Shown piece by piece: positions 16,060 to 24,003 of a DNA stretch of 64,000 bases. The stretch lies in the NCBI GenBank assembly GCA_020848735.1, contig JADLHO010000126.1, positions 1-64,000 on the forward strand, written 5' to 3'. The notes below the pieces were generated by a model, which worked only from the letters and a program-made list of their open reading frames with translations, did no database searches and was not told the DNA's origin. The position numbers and the translations under genes were made by a program. Position 1 is the stretch's first letter. Each line of letters starts with the position of its first letter. Origin of the DNA: Planctomycetota bacterium. GTDB lineage: Bacteria > Planctomycetota > UBA1135 > UBA2386.

Positions 16060-18855
16060 TCAACCATCGAGCAGTTCGCGAATGCGCGTTGCGATGGTCG
16101 CGTCCGCGGTCACTCCGGGTGAAGCGAGGTAGGCATCGGCCCGACGTCGCGCTTCGTCGAGGCGCCCGAGCCGCTTCAGCGCGGTCGCCTGGTAGAGGAT
16201 CGCGAGTCCCATGTCGCGCCCGGTGCGACGCTGGCCCTCGCCCGCGAGTTCGAAGCAGCGCAGCGCTTCCTCGCTCGTCGCGAGCGCGGTGTCGCGGAGG
16301 AGCAGCGCCATGCCGAGTTGGAGATTCGGCGCGCTGTCCTCCGGCCGGAGCTGGAGACAGTCGCGCAGCGCGCGCTCGGCCCGGGCCGGGTCCTTCTCGA
16401 TGAGCGCGGTCTGCCCGGCGCTCAGGCGCCGCTGCCATTCCTGTTCCAACAGGTTGCGCACCGCCTCCGAGTCGACGCGCGCAGGAGCCTCGTCGACGAA
16501 GCGCCGGAACAGCGGCCAGGACGCCGCGCGCGTGGACTCGTCGAACCAGAGCTGCCAGGCGCGATCGCGCAGGGTCTCGGCCCAGAGCTGCTCGACCTCG
16601 GCATCGCCGGCGAGGAGGGGGCGGACCTGCTCGAGCAGGATCAGCGCGTCGGCGATCTGCTTGCGACCGCGCAGCGCGACGGCGCGGATGAGCTGACCCT
16701 GCGGGTTGGTCGGGTCCAGCTCGGCGATCCGCTCCCCGAGGCGATCGAGGGCATCGGGCGACGCGGTGAACAGGTCGCGGACGCCGATCGACGCGAGCAC
16801 GGCCGCGAGGCCCGCACGGATCTGTGCGTCGTGCGGCCGCAGCCGATGGCAGGCCTCGTAGAGCGTGCGTGCGTCGTCGAGACGGCCGAGCGTGCCGAGC
16901 GCGAGCGCGCGGCGGAAGAGCAGCGGCGCGGCGGCGGCCTCGCCGACGGCCGCCGCGCCTTCGCGGGCGAGCCGCTCGGCGGTCGCCGCGAGACCTTCCT
17001 GCGCGAGGAAGAGGTCGCAGCGCGCGAGCCAGGCTTCGCTGCGCCTGGGATCGACGAGCACCGCACGGCGCAGGCTCGCCTCCGCCTCGAGGAGGCGGCC
17101 GGTCGCGCGGCGCCAGATGCCGCGCGTCCAATGCAGCTCGTAGAGCGCGGGGTCGGCGCGCTCCGCGGCGTCAAGCAGGGCGTCCGCCTGTGCCACCCGC
17201 GGATCGGCGGGATCGACGTTGCCCTGCGGATCCATGGCTTCGCCGTGGAGCTGCGCCGCCGCGAACGCCAGCACGAACGGATGCTCGGGTGCGAGCGCGT
17301 GCGCGGCGTCGTAGTGACGCTTCGCCGCGGCGGGATCCTCGTTGCGACGCGCGGCCCGCGCCGCCGCGAGGTGGGCGCGCAGCCGCGCGTCGAGCGCGCC
17401 CGGCTGACGCGGGTCGAGTTCGTCGGCCGCCGTCGCCGCGAGTTCGGCGAACTGCTGTGCCCGCGCGTGACGCGCATCGAGCTGCGCGAGCTCCGCGAGG
17501 CTCGTCGCGGCGCGCCAGCGGTGCTGGGGGTAGCGCGCGACCTCGACGGCGCGCTCGAGCAGACTCTCGATCTCGGCCAGGGCCGCGGGGGACGAGGCAC
17601 CCTGCTGGGAGCGCGCCGAAGCCAGGTTGAAGAGCGCCACCGCGTTCTCGGCGTCGCGCTGCGTGCTCGCGGTCCAGAGACGCTCGCTGGACTCGAAGTC
17701 GGCAGCTCGCGCATGGGCGAGCCACGCGAGCGGCACGAGCGCGATCACGCCGAGCACGACCCCGCAGCGCGGCACCGCGACGAGCGCGAGCGCGAGGCCC
17801 GGCAACGCGAGATGGAGGTAGCGGTCGGCCGCCGCGATCGAGGTCGCGGGCAACGCGGTGTTGAACGGCGCGAGCGCGATCGCGAACGCGAGCAGACCGG
17901 CCGCCACGCGCGGGGCGCGCCGGCGCGCGACGAGGGCCGCGGACGCGAGGCCGGCCATCGCCACGAGGCCGGGCACGAGGTTCGCGCGGAACGCGGCCAG
18001 GGTCGCGAGCTCGGGATAGAGCACGTCGAGCGAGGTCGGCCAGAGCGCGGTGCGCAGGTAGTGCAGGGCCGCGCCGGGCACCTGCATCGCGCGCGCCGCG
18101 AACTCGCGGTCCGAGTTCATCGTGCCGATCTCCGTCGCGATGCTCGCGTGGTGCAGCGTCGCGAGCGCGGCGATCACGGCGACGAGCACGGCCGGGCCGA
18201 AGCGGGCGGCTCCGCGACGCCTGCCGAACGACAGGGCGAGCAGGAGCGCGAGCGGCCCGAGCACGAGGGCCGTGCCTTTCGCGTAGAGCGCGAACAGCGC
18301 CGAAGCGCCCGCGAGCAGCGCGGCGCGGGCCGTGCCCAGCTCGCCGTGCGCATGACGTGCGAGCACCGCGAGCGATGCGACGACGAAGCCGCCGGCGAGC
18401 AGGTCCTTTTGGCTCGAGGCCCAGAGCACGGACTCGACCAGCGCCGGATGGACCGCGACGAGCAGGCCCGCGAGGGTGGCGGCGCGGGGGTCGAGGCCGA
18501 ACCGCGCGAGGAGTCGCACCAGTCCGACCGCGAAGGCGAAGTGCAGGACGAGCGCGACGAGATGGGCGAGGAGCGGGCTGCCGCCGAGGCGATTCTCCAA
18601 CCAGTAGAGGAAGTGCGAGACCGGCAGATACGCGTCGGCGATGCGCTGACGCGGATCGAGGAGTCCCGCCAGACCGGCCCGCTCGAGCTCCGAGTCCGGT
18701 CCGAAGAAGCGCGGGTCGTCGAAGTTCACGAAGTCCGCGACGAGGGCGCTCGGCAGCAGGACGACGCCGATCGCCAGCGCGAGCGCGGCGTAGGCCCAGG
18801 GGCCGGGAAGCGTCGCTCGCATCGGCGACTCGTTCGGCGCGTTCGTCACGCTCAT
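16060..18855 (-). CDS. TMTC-like polytopic membrane protein with C-terminal TPRs
   Basis: A 931-residue protein. About the first 400 residues hold 9-11 hydrophobic helices with the layout of O-mannosyltransferase-like/TMTC proteins: an early acidic NFDDPRFF loop and the diagnostic VHPALVESVLWASSQKDLL. In this family the acidic loop is part of the glycosyl-transfer site that uses a lipid-linked sugar. The C-terminal ~500 residues are tetratricopeptide-like repeats (for example FRRALALGTLGRLDDARTLY), probably facing the periplasm and binding protein substrates. Protein O-glycosylation is therefore a reasonable inference. It diverges from the DUF481 gene across 135 bp. ATG start at 18855. Confidence 0.7.
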   Translation of the reverse strand: MSVTNAPNESPMRATLPGPWAYAALALAIGVVLLPSALVADFVNFDDPRFFGPDSELERAGLAGLLDPRQRIADAYLPVSHFLYWLENRLGGSPLLAHLVALVLHFAFAVGLVRLLARFGLDPRAATLAGLLVAVHPALVESVLWASSQKDLLAGGFVVASLAVLARHAHGELGTARAALLAGASALFALYAKGTALVLGPLALLLALSFGRRRGAARFGPAVLVAVIAALATLHHASIATEIGTMNSDREFAARAMQVPGAALHYLRTALWPTSLDVLYPELATLAAFRANLVPGLVAMAGLASAALVARRRAPRVAAGLLAFAIALAPFNTALPATSIAAADRYLHLALPGLALALVAVPRCGVVLGVIALVPLAWLAHARAADFESSERLWTASTQRDAENAVALFNLASARSQQGASSPAALAEIESLLERAVEVARYPQHRWRAATSLAELAQLDARHARAQQFAELAATAADELDPRQPGALDARLRAHLAAARAARRNEDPAAAKRHYDAAHALAPEHPFVLAFAAAQLHGEAMDPQGNVDPADPRVAQADALLDAAERADPALYELHWTRGIWRRATGRLLEAEASLRRAVLVDPRRSEAWLARCDLFLAQEGLAATAERLAREGAAAVGEAAAAPLLFRRALALGTLGRLDDARTLYEACHRLRPHDAQIRAGLAAVLASIGVRDLFTASPDALDRLGERIAELDPTNPQGQLIRAVALRGRKQIADALILLEQVRPLLAGDAEVEQLWAETLRDRAWQLWFDESTRAASWPLFRRFVDEAPARVDSEAVRNLLEQEWQRRLSAGQTALIEKDPARAERALRDCLQLRPEDSAPNLQLGMALLLRDTALATSEEALRCFELAGEGQRRTGRDMGLAILYQATALKRLGRLDEARRRADAYLASPGVTADATIATRIRELLDG

Positions 18856-18883
18856 CGTCGGTCGTGGGCCGCGAGCTTTCTGT

Positions 18884-18911
18884 TTGACTGCGCCGCGCGG
18901 CCGAGTACGGG
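18884..18911 (+). promoter_or_regulatory. Candidate sigma-70-type promoter for the DUF481 gene
   Basis: TTGACT (18884-18889) is followed after 16 bp by TACGGG (18906-18911), about 80 bp before the ATG at 18991. The -35 box is good and the -10 box weak, as might be expected in a high-GC genome. It lies in the divergent gap beside the TMTC-like gene. Confidence 0.35.
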
Positions 18912-18990
18912 TCGCGTTCCTTTATCCGGGAGGCAACCGAAAGTCCCCCCTCCCCACCCCGAGTCCACTCCGCATTCCGAGGACGAATCG

Positions 18991-20004
18991 ATGATCGCGA
19001 TCCAACGTCACGCCGCCGCCGCCGCGCTCGCGGGCCTCACCCTGCTGGGAGCCGCGCGCGCCCAGGACACGGTGACGCTGCAGAACGGCGACCGCCTCTC
19101 CGGCAAGATCCAGTCCGTCACGGCCGGCGGTGTCGTCATCGACACGCCGGCGGCCGGCACCGTCACCGTCAAGGTCGACCAGCTCGCCGGCATCAGCGCG
19201 GCGGCCCCGATCAAGCTGGCGACGAGTTCCGGCGACAAGTTCGAGGGCACGATCACCGGCATCCAGAACGGCCAGCTCCAGGTGAGCGGCAGCTCCGGTG
19301 CGCGCTCGATCGCCGCTGCCGAGCTCGTCGAGTGGCAGCCCGCGGTGAGCTGGGTCGGCTCGGTCACGGCCGGCGCCGCCCTCACCACCGGCAACACCGA
19401 TCGCGTCGCGGCGAACGCCGCGGCCGAGGTCATCCGACGCTCGGAAGACACGCGCCTCACCGTCCGCGGCACCTGGGACTACGGCGAGGACAAGGCCACC
19501 GGCGCCTGGGTGCTCTCCCAGCGCCGCGTCTTCGGTAGCGCCAAGTACGACTGGTTCTTCAGCAAGCGGACCTACCTCTGGGGCCAGACGACGGGCGAGT
19601 ACGACAAGTTCGCCGACCTCGACCTGCGCCTCACCGCCGGTGGTGGTGTGGGTTACCAGTTCTACGACGACGCGGACTTTGCGCTGCAAGGCGAAGTGGG
19701 TCTCACCTACTTCGACGAGAACCGCATCGTCGGGAGCGATGACTCGTACCTCGCGGCCCGCGGGGCCTACCGCGCGCGCTGGAACCTCAACGACCAGGTC
19801 ACGCTGCTGCAGGACGGCGAGTTCTACCCCAGCGTCGAGGACGTCGCGGACTTCTACGCGCGCATCGACACGCGGCTCCGCGCGTCGCTGACGAGCGCGA
19901 TGTTCGCGCAGCTCCAGTGGATCTTCGACTACGACAACACGCCGGCCACCGGCTTCGATCGCCAGGACCACCGCGTCCTCGCCTCGGTCGGTTGGTCGTT
20001 CTGA
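18991..20004 (+). CDS. DUF481 outer-membrane beta-barrel protein
   Basis: A 337-residue exported protein with a signal peptide ([25 protein letters not shown]). The first ~110 residues repeat a small beta motif ([20 protein letters not shown], then [16 protein letters not shown]), a periplasmic domain also seen at the N-terminus of the 26946-28091 product (TRDGRKLRGVEV). Residues ~115-337 are amphipathic strands ending in the terminal aromatic WSF typical of outer-membrane barrels, and match DUF481 (YdiY-type, salt-induced outer-membrane protein). The transport role of the family is not settled. A purine-rich GAGGACGAA stretch precedes the ATG. It is followed 13 bp later by the uracil-DNA glycosylase gene. 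Confidence 0.8.
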   Translation: MIAIQRHAAAAALAGLTLLGAARAQDTVTLQNGDRLSGKIQSVTAGGVVIDTPAAGTVTVKVDQLAGISAAAPIKLATSSGDKFEGTITGIQNGQLQVSGSSGARSIAAAELVEWQPAVSWVGSVTAGAALTTGNTDRVAANAAAEVIRRSEDTRLTVRGTWDYGEDKATGAWVLSQRRVFGSAKYDWFFSKRTYLWGQTTGEYDKFADLDLRLTAGGGVGYQFYDDADFALQGEVGLTYFDENRIVGSDDSYLAARGAYRARWNLNDQVTLLQDGEFYPSVEDVADFYARIDTRLRASLTSAMFAQLQWIFDYDNTPATGFDRQDHRVLASVGWSF

Positions 20005-20017
20005 TCCGCAGGAACTC

Positions 20018-20875
20018 ATGGACCTCCGCGCGCAAGTCCTCGCCTGGTTGCGACACGCGGCGGAGGCCTACGGCGAAGACCTGCCCTGCGCCGCGATGCC
20101 CCCGCGGCGCACGGCGGGGCGGAGCGCAGCGCCACCGCCCGGGGCGGAACCCGCGCCGCCGCGCGTCCGCGCGCCGCTGACGCCGCCCACGCCCGCACCG
20201 CGCCGCCCCGCGCCCGCGCCCGCGCCGACGGCACAGAGCGCGTCGACTCCGAAGCCGCCGTCGACGCCCGTCCAAGACCTGCCCAGCCTCCCCGAGGGGC
20301 TCGATGCGCTCTTCGACCTGGTCGCGACCTGCAAGCGCTGCCGCCTGCACGAGGGCCGGACCCACGTGGTCTTCGGCGAAGGCGATCCGCGCGCGCGCGT
20401 GGTCTTCGTGGGCGAGGCTCCCGGCGCGCGCGAGGACGAGACCGGCCGGCCCTTCGTCGGCGCGGCCGGGCAACTGCTGACGAAGATCATCGAGAACGCG
20501 ATGGGCCTCACGCGCGCGGCGGTCTACATCGCGAACGTCAACAAGTGCCGGCCGCCGAACAACCGCAACCCCGAGCCGGACGAGGTCGCGGCCTGCCTCC
20601 CCTACCTGAGGCAGCAGATCCGCGCGATCCGGCCGCAGGTCATCGTCGCGCTCGGGCGTGTCGCCGCGCACAACCTGCTCGGCACCTCGCTCCCGATGGG
20701 GCAGCTCCGCGGTCGGGACCTCGAGTACGAGGGCATCCCGGTCGTCGCGACCTGGCACCCTGCGTACCTCCTGCGGCAGCCCGAGGCGAAGCGCGAGACC
20801 TGGGAGGACATCAAGCGGGTGAACCGCTTGCTCGGTCTCCCCGATGTGCCCCCCGCGGGCCGCGCGACGCGTTGA
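20018..20875 (+). CDS. udg: Family-4 uracil-DNA glycosylase
   Basis: Iron-sulfur uracil-DNA glycosylase that removes deaminated cytosine from DNA. The 285-residue protein has the family-4 signatures GEAPG (132-136) in [28 protein letters not shown], and the C-terminal THP-type motif WHPAYLLR (about 246-253). Four cysteines (C105, C108, C177, C193) fit the [4Fe-4S] ligands. Residues ~28-90 are an extra Pro/Ala-rich linker between a short N-terminal helix and the catalytic domain. It follows the DUF481 gene by 13 bp, probably by read-through, with no functional link apparent. A CAGGA sequence lies 6 bp before the ATG. Confidence 0.92.
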   Translation: MDLRAQVLAWLRHAAEAYGEDLPCAAMPPRRTAGRSAAPPPGAEPAPPRVRAPLTPPTPAPRRPAPAPAPTAQSASTPKPPSTPVQDLPSLPEGLDALFDLVATCKRCRLHEGRTHVVFGEGDPRARVVFVGEAPGAREDETGRPFVGAAGQLLTKIIENAMGLTRAAVYIANVNKCRPPNNRNPEPDEVAACLPYLRQQIRAIRPQVIVALGRVAAHNLLGTSLPMGQLRGRDLEYEGIPVVATWHPAYLLRQPEAKRETWEDIKRVNRLLGLPDVPPAGRATR

Positions 20876-20910
20876 AGTTGCGGAAACCCCGATCGGGTGC
20901 AGCCTTCGCC

Positions 20911-20939
20911 TTGACCCTGCCTCGGACGCTGGCTACCGT
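20911..20939 (+). promoter_or_regulatory. Candidate promoter of the secretin A gene
   Basis: TTGACC (20911-20916), a 17-bp spacer and TACCGT (20934-20939) form the best sigma-70-like pair seen in the window. They lie about 105 bp before the ATG of the secretin/TPR lipoprotein gene. Confidence 0.45.
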
Positions 20940-21044
20940 CCGCCGCGCTCTCACGTCCGGAATGGGCTCCAGCTACCCCTCGCTCGCGCCCAACGACCCC
21001 TCCGGCACAGCCCCGCCGTCTCGAGTTTCCGTCCAGGAATCGGC

Positions 21045-23732
21045 ATGAAGATGGTCCGATCGATGCTTCTTCGCGGCCTGTCCCTCTCGGCCGCGACCCT
21101 GTTGTTCGCGTGTTCCGGAACACAGGGCTCCGGCAGCGCCGCCAACGACCCGAGTGCTGCCACCGATCCCAGTGGTGCCAACCCTGCTGGGGGTGCCAAC
21201 CAGCCCGGCGCGGGTCGCACCGCTTCGGGCCAGGGCGGCGGCAACCAGGCCGGCGCCCAGGATCCCATCCCCAGTCGGCCGCAGGACGTCTCGCCGAGCG
21301 TCGATCAGGAGCGCAAGACGTTCCTGGTGAAGGACGGTCTCGATCGCGCGCGCCGCGCCCTCGAATACCGGCTCTACCGCGATGCGCTGCGCGAGGCCGC
21401 GGCGGTCCGCGAGCTCGATCCGAACAACGAGGATGCGCTCAACATCCTGCTCGCGGCCGCCGAGATCCTCGGTGACGAGACGGCCCGCGTCGCCCGCACC
21501 TTCGACAGCAAGGTCCTCGAGGCCCGCGTCTCGATGGAGCGCACGCGCTTCCAGGCCCGGCAGCTCGCCCAGCAGGCGGACGCCGAGCTCGAGATGGGGC
21601 GCTACGAGCAGGCGATCAACAACTACTGGACGGCCGTCCGGCTGATCGAACTCAATCCTCTCTCGGCGCCGGGGTCGGACCTCGAGAAGGAGTTGCGTCG
21701 CAAGCACGAACTCGCGCAGCAGCGCTTCGCCGCGGCGATGCAGGAAGAGCAGCAGGCGGAGCGTGACCGCAGCCGTGCCCAGCTCGAGGAGTCCGAGCGG
21801 CGCAAGCGGCTCGAGCGGGATCAGCGCGTCGCGCGCCTGCTCGTCCAGGCGAACCGCGACTTCCAGAACGGCCACTTCGGTTCGGCCGAGGCGGCGCTCA
21901 CGCAGGCCTCCCAGCTCGACCCGAACAACTCGGAGGTCACCGCGCTCCACGACCTCGCGTCGCGTGCCCACCACGAGAACAAGGTCGAGTTGGCCCGCCA
22001 GCGTTGGAAGGAGCAGTGGGTCGAGACCTTCGACGAGATCAATCGCTCCCTGCTGCCGCAGACCGACACGATCGTCTTCGACATGCAGCGTTGGGCCGAG
22101 GTGAGCATGCGCAAGGCGCGCGAGTTCACCCCCGCCGAGTCCTTCGACGCGCCCGAGGATCGCGCGGTCCTGCAGGTCCTCGAGTCGACGAGCATCGAGC
22201 ACCACTTCACGACCGCGACGCTCGAGGACTGGAAGCGTCACTACGCGGATGCGACCGGCGTGAACTTCGTCGTCGCGCCCTCGGCCACCGAACTCGGTGA
22301 GGAGGCGACGACCCTCAACGACCTGCACCTGCCGAACATGAGCGTCGCCAAGGCGCTCAACGTCATCGCGGCGCAGACCGGCGTGAAGTGGCACGTGCGC
22401 GACGGCGTGGTCGAGCTCGTGTCGTCCGCGACTCCCACGGGCCGCGCCTACCTCAAGCCCTACGAGGTCCGTGACATCGTGCAGGGTGTGCGCAGCCAGC
22501 CGGGCCCGACGCTCAAGCTCGTCGCGCCGGGTTCGGACGAGGGCTTCGGTGCGACGGACGAAGAGGATCCGGCGCCGAGCGTCGTCGATGACGGCACGCT
22601 CACCCGGCTCATCCAGGAGAACATCGCCCCGGAGAGCTGGACGGAAGGCAACTCGATCAACTTCGAGTCCGGCGTCCTCCTCGTCCGCAACGTCAAGGAC
22701 GTGCACGAGCAGATCGATCGCCTCCTCGGCCAGCTCCGCCAGGCCGTGGGCATCCAGGTCGACATCGAGGCGCGCTTCCTCAAGGTCGAGGACAGCTTCC
22801 TCGAGGACATCGGCGTCGACTTCCGCGGCCTGGGCGACCAGTCCTCGGAGGGCCGTGCCGGCCGCGGCCTCGAGCGCAACAACCGCAGCAATCTCCGCTT
22901 CGACGACTTCGGCCGTCCGGAGCAGATCAACGCGGCGTCGCCCGGCCAGATCGGCTCGGGAACCGAGCCCGGCATCTTCTATGACGATGGCGGGGATGGC
23001 GACCTGATGGGTCGCACCGAGCACCTCTACGACCGCGCCCTCGGCGGCCGTCCGGGCGGACTCGACAACTCCGGCGGCCTCGCGCTGCAGTACGCCTTCC
23101 TCGACGACACCGAGCTGCAGCTCATCCTGCGCGCGGTGGCGAAGCAGGAGCGCAGCGAAGAGATCGTGGCTCCGCGCCTGCTCGTCTACAACAACACGCG
23201 CGCCCACATGCAGGCGCTGCGCTCGACCTCGTACATCAGCGACTTCGGCGTGGAGATCGCCCAGGCCGCTGCCGTGGCGAACCCCGTGGTCGGTGTCGTG
23301 CGCGACGGTGTCGTGCTCGACGTCCGCCCGGTCGTCTCGGCGGACCGCCGCTTCATCACGATGGAGCTGCGCCCGACGGTGATGACGCTGCAGTTCCCGA
23401 TCCCGACCTTCACGACGACGCTCGGCGCCGGCCAGCCGGTCTCGATCCAGCTCCCGGTCACCAACCTGCAGTCGGTCCGCACGACCGTGACGATGCCCGA
23501 CGGTGGCTCGATCCTGCTCGGTGGCATGAAGCTCGCGGAGCGGCAGAACCAGGTCTCCGGCGTGCCGATCCTGCAGGACCTGCCCGGCATCTCGCTGCTC
23601 TTCAGCCGCAAGGGCAGCTATGTGCTGAATCGGAAGATCATCATCCTGATCCGCGCCCGGATCGTGATGACCGAGGAGCACGAGCCGGCCGCAGTGCCGG
23701 ACGCCCTCGAGACCCTGCTCACGAACCGCTGA
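21045..23732 (+). CDS. Secretin/TPR lipoprotein A
   Basis: An 895-residue exported protein with an N-terminal lipoprotein-type signal ending LLFAC (Cys23; Phe at -2 makes the lipobox imperfect), then a Gly/Asn/Pro linker. Residues ~95-310 are TPR-like repeats interrupted by a charged coiled coil (220-262). Residues ~395-460 resemble the STN/N0 domain of secretins, and ~465-575 an N1-like ring domain. The C-terminal ~300 residues are a bacterial type II/III secretion-type secretin core, with VAPRLLVYNNTRAHM and the near-terminal VTMPDGGSILLGGMK...VPILQDLPGISLLF signature. It should form or join an outer-membrane ring. No secretion ATPase or pseudopilin is encoded nearby. It has a sister gene at 30900-33497. 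A CAGGAA sequence precedes the ATG. Confidence 0.8.
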   Translation: MKMVRSMLLRGLSLSAATLLFACSGTQGSGSAANDPSAATDPSGANPAGGANQPGAGRTASGQGGGNQAGAQDPIPSRPQDVSPSVDQERKTFLVKDGLDRARRALEYRLYRDALREAAAVRELDPNNEDALNILLAAAEILGDETARVARTFDSKVLEARVSMERTRFQARQLAQQADAELEMGRYEQAINNYWTAVRLIELNPLSAPGSDLEKELRRKHELAQQRFAAAMQEEQQAERDRSRAQLEESERRKRLERDQRVARLLVQANRDFQNGHFGSAEAALTQASQLDPNNSEVTALHDLASRAHHENKVELARQRWKEQWVETFDEINRSLLPQTDTIVFDMQRWAEVSMRKAREFTPAESFDAPEDRAVLQVLESTSIEHHFTTATLEDWKRHYADATGVNFVVAPSATELGEEATTLNDLHLPNMSVAKALNVIAAQTGVKWHVRDGVVELVSSATPTGRAYLKPYEVRDIVQGVRSQPGPTLKLVAPGSDEGFGATDEEDPAPSVVDDGTLTRLIQENIAPESWTEGNSINFESGVLLVRNVKDVHEQIDRLLGQLRQAVGIQVDIEARFLKVEDSFLEDIGVDFRGLGDQSSEGRAGRGLERNNRSNLRFDDFGRPEQINAASPGQIGSGTEPGIFYDDGGDGDLMGRTEHLYDRALGGRPGGLDNSGGLALQYAFLDDTELQLILRAVAKQERSEEIVAPRLLVYNNTRAHMQALRSTSYISDFGVEIAQAAAVANPVVGVVRDGVVLDVRPVVSADRRFITMELRPTVMTLQFPIPTFTTTLGAGQPVSIQLPVTNLQSVRTTVTMPDGGSILLGGMKLAERQNQVSGVPILQDLPGISLLFSRKGSYVLNRKIIILIRARIVMTEEHEPAAVPDALETLLTNR

Positions 23733-23782
23733 GAGCCCGCGCGCGCTGGGCAGCGCGTGGTGTCACGCGCCACACCCACGAC

Positions 23783-23817
23783 ACGGCCGCGCCTGCGAAG
23801 ATCGCACGCGCGGCCGT
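23783..23817 (+). terminator. Hairpin terminator after secretin A
   Basis: A perfect 10-bp stem ACGGCCGCGC (23783-23792)/GCGCGGCCGT (23808-23817) with an inner TGCGA/TCGCA stem. It is followed by CTTCGTTT, a weak T-rich end. It lies 50 bp after the secretin A stop codon. Confidence 0.55.
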
Positions 23818-24003
23818 CTTCGTTTCCGGGCGTGTTCACGAAGCCCGGACGCCCGCGCGCGGCGACGCACGATCTGCGTCTACGCCCCGATCGAACCCGT
23901 CCCTATACTCCGACGTTCCCCTCACCGCGGTCCGTTCCCCGACCGCGAAACGCCCACCGCGCGCGCGCGCGCGTGATCGCTGAACCAGAAGCTTCCGGCG
24001 CCG

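Noticed and set aside
16318-20004. Very long plus-strand ORF (about 1,228 codons) opposite the TMTC-like gene
   Set aside because: Only its last 337 codons (DUF481 protein) have a signal peptide and family match. The rest is Arg/Glu/Gly-rich shadow of the minus-strand gene, a typical high-GC artefact. Similar shadows at 6717-9398, 23836-26709, 30723-33902 and 38809-41967 were dropped for the same reason.
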